Below, one piece after another: positions 7,106 through 11,102 of a DNA stretch of 11,102 nt (positions are counted from its first letter, which is position 1; each line of letters starts with the position of its first letter). Both the position numbers and the translations under genes were made by a program. The notes under the pieces are model-generated. The model searched no databases, was not told the origin of the DNA, and saw only the letters and a list, made by a program, of their open reading frames with translations. Source of the DNA: an uncultured archaeon A07HN63 (GTDB lineage Archaea > Halobacteriota > Halobacteria > Halobacteriales > Haloferacaceae). The DNA lies in the NCBI GenBank assembly GCA_000496215.1, contig KI543196.1:21267-32368 (forward strand), written 5' to 3'.

Positions 7106-7356
7106 CACTCCGACCCGTATCGCCTGTCGCGCCACTCGCGGATGGTTTCGGCCGTGTTCTGCTCGGCGACCGCGTCGTCGTCGACCGCGCTGCTCAGTCG
7201 CTCGCTCACGGCCACCGCGTGCCCGACGTTGCGCGAATCAAGCTGGGAGAGTTCGTCCTCGATGTGTGACCGGATCACGGCACTCCAGTTGATATCGCTT
7301 TGTTCGTCCATCTGCTCTTTCAGCCCGTCCGGCACTCGGAGACTGACAGTCGCCAT
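7105..7356 (-). CDS. vapB: Ribbon-helix-helix VapB-type antitoxin
   Basis: An 83-residue antitoxin. Residues 3-37 form a ribbon-helix-helix: strand TVSLRVPDGL, helix LKEQMDEQ, turn DINW, helix SAVIRSHIEDEL. Such proteins dimerise through the strand and bind palindromic operators. The C-terminal half (about 55-83, ending REWRDRRYGSE) is acidic, then rich in charged and aromatic residues, and should be disordered until it wraps around the VapC active site. It is translated just before VapC, with a one-base stop/start overlap. A perfect palindrome touches its start codon, strongly suggesting autorepression. Confidence 0.85.
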   Translation of the reverse strand: MATVSLRVPDGLKEQMDEQSDINWSAVIRSHIEDELSQLDSRNVGHAVAVSERLSSAVDDDAVAEQNTAETIREWRDRRYGSE

Positions 7357-7378
7357 GCTGTATTATTTGTAATACAGC
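7357..7378. promoter_or_regulatory. Palindromic operator at the vapB start
   Basis: A perfect inverted repeat: GCTGTATTA (7357-7365), spacer TTTG, TAATACAGC (7370-7378). It begins at the base immediately before the vapB ATG and ends just short of the TATA-like element. Bound protein would therefore cover the predicted transcription start. Arm length and position fit a ribbon-helix-helix autorepressor such as the adjacent VapB. Confidence 0.65.
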
Positions 7379-7380
7379 CG

Positions 7381-7390
7381 CAAAAACATA
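7381..7390 (-). promoter_or_regulatory. TATA-like element for vapBC
   Basis: The minus strand reads TATGTTTTTG here, the AT-rich part centred about 28 bases before the vapB ATG. Spacing suggests a leaderless mRNA whose start lies inside or at the edge of the palindrome at 7357-7378. Confidence 0.4.
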
Positions 7391-7436
7391 CCGTCGATGC
7401 CTTTGCGACCGTCCGCTACCGCGTGCTGGGAACAGC

Positions 7437-7467
7437 GGAAACGCCTTTGACGGTGTGTCGCCACACT
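7437..7467 (+). promoter_or_regulatory. Putative promoter of the 94-residue gene
   Basis: GGAAAC (7437-7442, BRE-like) is followed by GCCTTTGA (7443-7450), a weak TATA-like element centred about 26 bases before the ATG at 7474. Between it and the start lies a short inverted repeat, GTGTG (7453-7457) and CACAC (7462-7466) with a TCGC spacer, which may be chance. Confidence 0.35.
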
Positions 7468-7473
7468 GTAGCT

Positions 7474-7758
7474 ATGGACTCATCGTCGGCCGACCCCAGC
7501 CAGCAGTTCGACGGGATCGATTCGGCATCCGACCCCGAGAGATGGCTCGATCTGATCGATCACGTCACCGGCGAACTCGCCGAGAACGACGAGTCGATTC
7601 AGTGTGAACTCGACGATATCACGGTCGACGTGCCGATGCAGATGCGCCCGGACGCCGACACCGCCCGCTGGAAGCTCGACGGCGGCCTGACCGTCAGTTT
7701 CGGCGAGGTTAGTGTCCCGCTCCGGGAGTGGCGCGAGTACTGGAAAAACGCCGAGTAG
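7474..7758 (+). CDS. Small acidic protein of unknown function (94 aa)
   Basis: I do not recognise this protein with confidence. It has an acidic, Ser/Asp-rich N-terminus (1-22), an amphipathic helix (PERWLDLIDHVTGELAEND, about 21-39), two or three predicted strands (CELDDITVDVPMQM, WKLDGGLTVSF, EVSVPL) and a Trp-rich end (REWREYWKN). The helix-plus-sheet layout with a Trp-containing strand loosely recalls small haloarchaeal amphi-Trp domain proteins, but the match is too loose to assign. There is no signal peptide, membrane segment or cysteine-rich metal site. Codon usage (GC at third positions, many Asp/Glu codons) and a promoter at the right spacing support it as real. It is divergent from vapB, and its TAG directly abuts the SPFH gene's stop on the other strand. 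Confidence 0.7.
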   Translation: MDSSSADPSQQFDGIDSASDPERWLDLIDHVTGELAENDESIQCELDDITVDVPMQMRPDADTARWKLDGGLTVSFGEVSVPLREWREYWKNAE

Positions 7759-8913
7759 CTACGTCGTCTCGATGTCGGCGTTGCGTTCGAGTGCTTCCTC
7801 GTCGTCGCCCTCGATTGCTGCAACCTCGTCCATATCGAGATTCGTCAACAGTTCGTCGATATCGTCAAGGCCGAGGATCGATCGTGTCTCATCGTCGAAC
7901 GCCTTGCTTTCGAGGGCCGAGGCGGCCGAGCTGATATCGCTGCCGCTGAGATGGCTGCCGTAGCGGCCGACCAGCGAGGTGAGTTCCTGCGGGATGATGA
8001 ACGTCGAGGAGTCACCCTGCCCGATGCGTTCGAGGCTCTCCATCCCGCGTTCAATGATCGCGCGTTCGCCCATCGCCTCGGCGGATTTCGCACGCAGCAC
8101 GGTCGAGATCGAATCACCCTGCGCTTCGAGAATCTGGCTCTGTTTGTCGCCCTGTGCGCGGATGACGTCGGCCTGTTTGTCACCCTCGGCTGTCTCGACC
8201 GCCGAGCGGCGTTCACCCTGCGCCTCGAGGATCATCGCCCGGCGGCGACGCTCGGCCGAACTCTGTTCTTCCATCGCGTCTTTCACGCCCATCGAGGGGC
8301 TGACCTCTCGCACCTCGACAGCCTCGACGCTGATCCCCCATTCGTCGGTCGGCTCGTCCAGCTCGCGGCGAATCCGGCTGTTGATCTCGTCGCGCCGCGA
8401 GAGCGTGTCGTCGAGTTCGAGGTCGCCGATGACCGCCCGGAGCGTCGTCTGAGCGAGATTCGAGATCGCGGTTTCGTAGTCGTCAACCTCCAGAAAGGCC
8501 TTCTTCGCGTCGACGATCCGGTAGTAGACGACCGCGTCGGCCGTGACGGGGGAGTTGTCGCGGGTGATCGCCTCCTGTGGAGCCACGTCGATCACGCGCG
8601 TTCGGACATCGAACTCGTAGGACCGGGAGACAAAGGGCGGGACGAGATGCAGCCCGGGGTCAAGCAGGCTGCGGTACTCACCGAAGACCGTCAGCGCGCG
8701 TTTCTCGTAGGCGTCGACGATCTCGACCGCGCTGACGGCCGCGGCCGCAAGCACGATGAGCGCGAGGACACCGACGGCGACGGCCGGGTCGAGACTGGCG
8801 AAGGCGAGCAGCCCGACGACGGCGGCGCCGATGGCGGCGACGGTCGTCCAGACGCCGTCGGGGACACCACCGCTGGCGTCGATAAGGTCGTCGAGCTCCG
8901 AGCGGGAGGACAT
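7759..8913 (-). CDS. SPFH/band-7 (stomatin-like) membrane protein
   Basis: A 384-residue SPFH/band-7 family protein. These form ring or cage oligomers on membranes and influence protease activity or membrane organisation. Two hydrophobic segments (about 22-39 and 43-66) anchor the N-terminus. The band-7 domain follows (about 67-210: IVDAYEKRALTVFGEYRSLL, LDPGLHLVPPF, VDVAPQEAIT-like strand, TADAVVYYRIVDAKKAF, TTLRAVIGDLELDD, WGISVEAVEVREV). A coiled coil contains four 11-residue repeats (231-274; AQGDKQSQILE type). Then come FIIPQEL (305-311) and an acidic tail. No NfeD-type partner gene lies beside it, unlike many bacterial members. The ATG at 8911-8913 has a TATA-like element 25 bases upstream. 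Confidence 0.93.
   Translation of the reverse strand: MSSRSELDDLIDASGGVPDGVWTTVAAIGAAVVGLLAFASLDPAVAVGVLALIVLAAAAVSAVEIVDAYEKRALTVFGEYRSLLDPGLHLVPPFVSRSYEFDVRTRVIDVAPQEAITRDNSPVTADAVVYYRIVDAKKAFLEVDDYETAISNLAQTTLRAVIGDLELDDTLSRRDEINSRIRRELDEPTDEWGISVEAVEVREVSPSMGVKDAMEEQSSAERRRRAMILEAQGERRSAVETAEGDKQADVIRAQGDKQSQILEAQGDSISTVLRAKSAEAMGERAIIERGMESLERIGQGDSSTFIIPQELTSLVGRYGSHLSGSDISSAASALESKAFDDETRSILGLDDIDELLTNLDMDEVAAIEGDDEEALERNADIETT
8092..8223 (-). repeat. Four 11-residue coding repeats in the SPFH coiled coil
   Basis: Residues 231-274 of the SPFH protein divide into AQGERRSAVET, AEGDKQADVIR, AQGDKQSQILE and AQGDSISTVLR. The shared pattern is A-[QE]-G-[DE]-x-x-x-x-[VIL]-[VIL]-x. Undecad repeats give a nearly straight, weakly right-handed coiled coil, as in other stomatin-like proteins that assemble into cages. 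Confidence 0.8.
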
Positions 8914-8934
8914 AGTAGATTAACGCGACGGCGA

Positions 8935-8942
8935 CACTTACG
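8935..8942 (-). promoter_or_regulatory. Putative TATA-like element for the SPFH gene
   Basis: The minus strand reads CGTAAGTG, centred about 25 bases before the ATG at 8913. It is a modest match to the haloarchaeal TATA consensus, supported mainly by spacing. Confidence 0.35.
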
Positions 8943-8992
8943 CCTATCCCCCGTCAGCGACGCGATGCCGACGAGTGGTGCCCAGCGCCGAC

Positions 8993-9062
8993 GCGAGCGG
9001 TAGGACCTGAGTGACAGGACGCAAGCGACAGGACCTGAGTGACAGGATACGAGCGATAGGAG
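8993..9062. repeat. Five tandem 14-base repeats between divergent genes
   Basis: Five head-to-tail 14-mers: GCGAGCGGTAGGAC (8993-9006), CTGAGTGACAGGAC (9007-9020), GCAAGCGACAGGAC (9021-9034), CTGAGTGACAGGAT (9035-9048) and ACGAGCGATAGGAG (9049-9062). Core: AG[CT]G[AG][CT]AGGA. Units 2 and 4 are nearly identical, giving an 18-base exact repeat with a 28-base period. The array stops exactly where the TATA-like element of the RNA ligase gene begins. There are no unique spacers, so it is not CRISPR. It could bind a regulator upstream of the promoter, or be a simple slippage-derived repeat. Confidence 0.8.
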
Positions 9063-9070
9063 TGTTTTTG
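9063..9070 (+). promoter_or_regulatory. TATA-like element for the 2'-5' RNA ligase family gene
   Basis: TGTTTTTG, a T-rich element centred about 27 bases before the GTG at 9094. It supports leaderless transcription from that start codon. Confidence 0.5.
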
Positions 9071-9093
9071 CGAGCACGGCCGCAAGCAACGCT

Positions 9094-9618
9094 GTGTTCA
9101 GTCTGAACGTCCCCGTGCCGGGTGCCGTTCGGCGACTCGCCGCCGATCTTCGGCCGCAACTCGCCGACTTCGAGACGGTACGAGATGACCACACACTCGT
9201 CGTCAAGCGGTTTCCCGACGACCTTCTCGATGGCGACCAGCCAGCACAGCAGCTGGCGACGCTCCGGGAGCGACTTCGGCCGGTCATCAGCGGGCTGCCG
9301 GCTGTTGAGGCGCGCGTGGCTGGCATCGACGCCTTCGACCGCCCGGTTCGCGGCGACGGCCCGGTGGTCTATCTCGCTATCGACAGCCCCGGACTCTACC
9401 GGATTCACGAGACACTTACCGATGCTTTCGGCGTGGTCGACGACCTCGAAGGCGAGGCGTACACGCCCCACGTAACCGTGGCCCGCGACGGCCCACCGTC
9501 GACGGTCGAACGGTTGCGCGCACGCTCACTCGACGCCGTGTCGTGGACTGTCTCCGAACTCGTGATCTGGGACGCGACCCACAGCGAGCCAGCCGCACGG
9601 TTCGGGCTGCCGGCCTGA
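9094..9618 (+). CDS. 2'-5' RNA ligase / 2H phosphoesterase family protein
   Basis: A 174-residue member of the 2H superfamily, which includes ligases joining tRNA halves by 2'-5' bonds and cyclic phosphodiesterases acting on RNA ends. The N-terminal MFSLNVPVPGAV is a first strand. The first catalytic region is RDDHTLVVKR (30-39, His33), where the canonical HxT pattern is imperfect because Leu sits at the Thr position. The second is YTPHVTVARDG (123-133), a canonical HxTx with His126 and Thr128. The fold also shows VVYLAIDSPGLYRIHETL (91-108) and a final strand (VSELVIWD). The GTG start at 9094 fits the family N-terminus and the TATA spacing. Actual substrate is uncertain; cyclic-phosphate hydrolysis is as likely as ligation. 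It ends 44 bases from the convergent P450 gene. Confidence 0.82.
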   Translation: MFSLNVPVPGAVRRLAADLRPQLADFETVRDDHTLVVKRFPDDLLDGDQPAQQLATLRERLRPVISGLPAVEARVAGIDAFDRPVRGDGPVVYLAIDSPGLYRIHETLTDAFGVVDDLEGEAYTPHVTVARDGPPSTVERLRARSLDAVSWTVSELVIWDATHSEPAARFGLPA

Positions 9619-9662
9619 CGTTCGAACCCGCGGCCTGGATGCAGATCGGGCTGCCGCCTCCG

Positions 9663-11024
9663 TTACCGCGATTCGAGCTCCATCGCCACCGGCTCTTTCG
9701 GATGCATCGTGAGCGACCCGCGGAGATTGAGCGCGTCGCCCTGATAGTCGAGCCGGTACTCTTGGGCGACCGTGCCGAGAATCAACTTCGCCTCCAGCAT
9801 CGAGAACTGCTTGCCGATGCAGTGTCGCGGGCCGCCGCCGAACGGGAAGAAGGCGAACCGTGGGCGGTCGGCCGCACGCTCCGGTTTCCAGCGGTCGGGA
9901 TCGAACTGTTTCGGATTGTCGTACCACCGCGGCGAGCGGTGGACGACCCACTGCGGCAGCATGAGCCCGCTGCCGGCCGGAATCCGGTAGCCGCCGATCT
10001 TGACATCCGTCGTCGCCTCTCGGAACAGCGTGTACACCGGTGGGTAGAGCCGCATCGCCTCGTTCAGCACCCGCTCGGTGTACTCCAGCTGTCGGGCGTC
10101 GCTGGCGGTCGGCGCGTCGCCGCCGAGGACGCTATCGAGTTCCGCGTGCATCCGTTGTTCGACCTCGGGGTGTTGCGACAGCAGATACCACGTGTAAGTC
10201 AGCGTGAGTGCGGTCGTGTCGTGACCCGCCAGCAGCATCGTCATCATCTCGTCGCGGATCTGCTGGTCGGTCTGCTCGCCGCGGTCCTGTGCCCGCAACA
10301 GCAGCGAGAGCAGGTCCATCGGCTCGTCGGTGTCGGCGTCGACGGCTGTCTCGGCACCGGCGGTGTACCCAGTCCCCCGGCGGTCGGCGATGATGTCGTC
10401 GATGACGGCTTCAAGTTCGTTGATCGCCGCCCGGAACTCGCGGTTTTCGGCGGTCGGGGCCCAGTCGGGGATCAGGCGGCGAAAGGCATTTGGCTCGAAT
10501 CGCGCGCCGAGCGGTTCGAGATTTTCTTGGACGGTTCGGATGCGTTCTTCCTCGATATCGGTCCCGAGCATCGCCGTGACGATGATGCGGACCGTGAGCC
10601 GGGCCATCTCGATCTGGATATCGCGGTGGTCGCCGTCGCTCCACTCGGTCAGCATCGACTCGGTGTGGTTGACCATCGTATCGCCGAGCGTCCGAACCCG
10701 GCGGCCGTGGAATGCGGGATTGGCCAACTCGCGCTGTTGTTGCCACGTTTCGCCCTCGCTCAACAGCAGCCCGTCGCCCAGCAGATCGTAGATCGCGTCG
10801 TCGCCGAGATCGAGTTTCGGGAAGCGTTGGGGCTCGGAGACGAGAACGCGATTGATATCGCGGGGGTTGGTCAGCATATACAGCGGGATCGGGCCGAGGT
10901 CGAAGTTGACGACATCGCCGTAGGCGTCGGCACACGCCGTCATGAACTCGAAGGGGTCGTCGGCGAACTGCTGGCCGTTGCCGAACAACGGGACGCCGTT
11001 CGGTCCCGGGGGGCGAATACTCAT
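9663..11024 (-). CDS. Cytochrome P450 monooxygenase
   Basis: A complete 453-residue haem-thiolate monooxygenase. The Pro-rich start is RPPGPNGVPLFGNG (4-17), with no membrane anchor. The C-helix WQQQR (94-98) contacts haem. The I-helix oxygen-activation motif is AGHDTT (266-271). The ExxR motif is EAMR (322-325), followed by LYPP. The PxRW-type segment is FDPDRW (374-379). The haem loop FPFGGGPRHCIG (393-404) has the axial Cys402. All key residues are present, so it should be active. The motif set is close to the bacterial/eukaryotic microsomal-like type (CYP102/CYP4-like), and haloarchaea have a CYP174 family that it may belong to. No ferredoxin or reductase gene adjoins it, so electrons must come from partners elsewhere. 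I chose the ATG at 11024 because the TATA element is 26 bases away; the ATG at 11030 is two codons longer. Substrate unknown. Confidence 0.96.
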   Translation of the reverse strand: MSIRPPGPNGVPLFGNGQQFADDPFEFMTACADAYGDVVNFDLGPIPLYMLTNPRDINRVLVSEPQRFPKLDLGDDAIYDLLGDGLLLSEGETWQQQRELANPAFHGRRVRTLGDTMVNHTESMLTEWSDGDHRDIQIEMARLTVRIIVTAMLGTDIEEERIRTVQENLEPLGARFEPNAFRRLIPDWAPTAENREFRAAINELEAVIDDIIADRRGTGYTAGAETAVDADTDEPMDLLSLLLRAQDRGEQTDQQIRDEMMTMLLAGHDTTALTLTYTWYLLSQHPEVEQRMHAELDSVLGGDAPTASDARQLEYTERVLNEAMRLYPPVYTLFREATTDVKIGGYRIPAGSGLMLPQWVVHRSPRWYDNPKQFDPDRWKPERAADRPRFAFFPFGGGPRHCIGKQFSMLEAKLILGTVAQEYRLDYQGDALNLRGSLTMHPKEPVAMELESR

Positions 11025-11102
11025 AACCATTGTACGGGACGAGCGAGATTAAGGGTTCGGCCGGTCGGTTGCACCGAGACTGCTGGCCCAGCGAATACAG
11101 CA
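11025..11102 (-). promoter_or_regulatory. P450 promoter region at the window edge
   Basis: On the minus strand CTTAAT (11053-11048) is a clear TATA-like element centred 26 bases before the ATG at 11024, predicting a leaderless mRNA. The remaining bases to the window end show no further gene that I can support. Confidence 0.55.

Noticed and set aside
7951..9003. Long plus-strand open frame (350 codons) opposite the SPFH gene
   Set aside because: It mirrors the SPFH coding sequence, is rich in Arg/His/Asp without any motif, and the minus-strand reading has clear band-7 homology. Long antisense frames are normal in GC-rich DNA.
8993..9062. 14-base repeats as a CRISPR array
   Set aside because: Units are contiguous with no spacers, are too short, and no cas genes are present.
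9620..9645. GTTCGAACCC as a tRNA T-arm or attachment-site remnant
   Set aside because: Only the TTCGAA palindrome resembles a T-loop; no acceptor, D or anticodon stem can be folded around it, and there is no integrase nearby.
9602..9656. 11-base direct repeat TCGGGCTGCCG at 9602-9612 and 9646-9656
   Set aside because: One copy is inside the ligase coding end and the sequence is simple GC-rich; likely chance.

Overview
The window is almost certainly from a halophilic archaeon (class Halobacteria). The DNA is GC-rich and the encoded proteins are strongly acidic. Most genes lack a Shine-Dalgarno sequence and instead have a TATA-like element centred about 25-28 bases before the start codon, which is the pattern of leaderless haloarchaeal transcripts. 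Several products (the LDH-like malate dehydrogenase, the DUF2391 membrane protein, the SpoIIM-type membrane protein) have a haloarchaeal appearance. Genus and species cannot be fixed from the sequence alone.

Layout. 1-920: the malate dehydrogenase gene, cut at the window edge and carrying an apparent one-base frameshift near 36-37, closed by a hairpin plus T-run. 939-2169: a divergent pair, a four-helix DUF2391 membrane protein (minus) and a SAM-dependent methyltransferase (plus), sharing an 85-base promoter region. 2183-3769 (minus): a large membrane protein with an N-terminal multi-helix domain and a C-terminal SpoIIM (DUF95) domain. 3969-6029 (plus): full-length UvrB, the damage-loading helicase of bacterial-type nucleotide excision repair. 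6041-7356 (minus): two adjacent but unrelated type II toxin-antitoxin modules, DUF433/DUF5615 and a ribbon-helix-helix VapB/PIN-domain VapC; the second has a perfect 9+9 palindrome directly against the antitoxin start. 7474-7758 (plus): a 94-residue protein I do not recognise. 7759-8913 (minus): an SPFH/band-7 membrane protein whose stop codon abuts the previous one. 8914-9093: a divergent promoter region containing five tandem copies of a 14-base repeat. 9094-9618 (plus): a 2'-5' RNA ligase family protein. 9663-11024 (minus): a complete cytochrome P450.

The genes are mostly single transcription units rather than one pathway. Neighbours are arranged head-to-head with shared promoter regions or tail-to-tail with 0-45 bases between stops. 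Only the two toxin-antitoxin pairs look like true operons, each with overlapping start and stop codons. The toxin-antitoxin segment between uvrB and the SPFH gene looks like the accessory part; the rest resembles ordinary chromosomal backbone. I found no CRISPR array, rRNA, tRNA, transposase or convincing new multi-gene defence system. The features most worth following are the VapB operator, the 14-base repeat array, the double toxin-antitoxin islet and the SpoIIM fusion protein.
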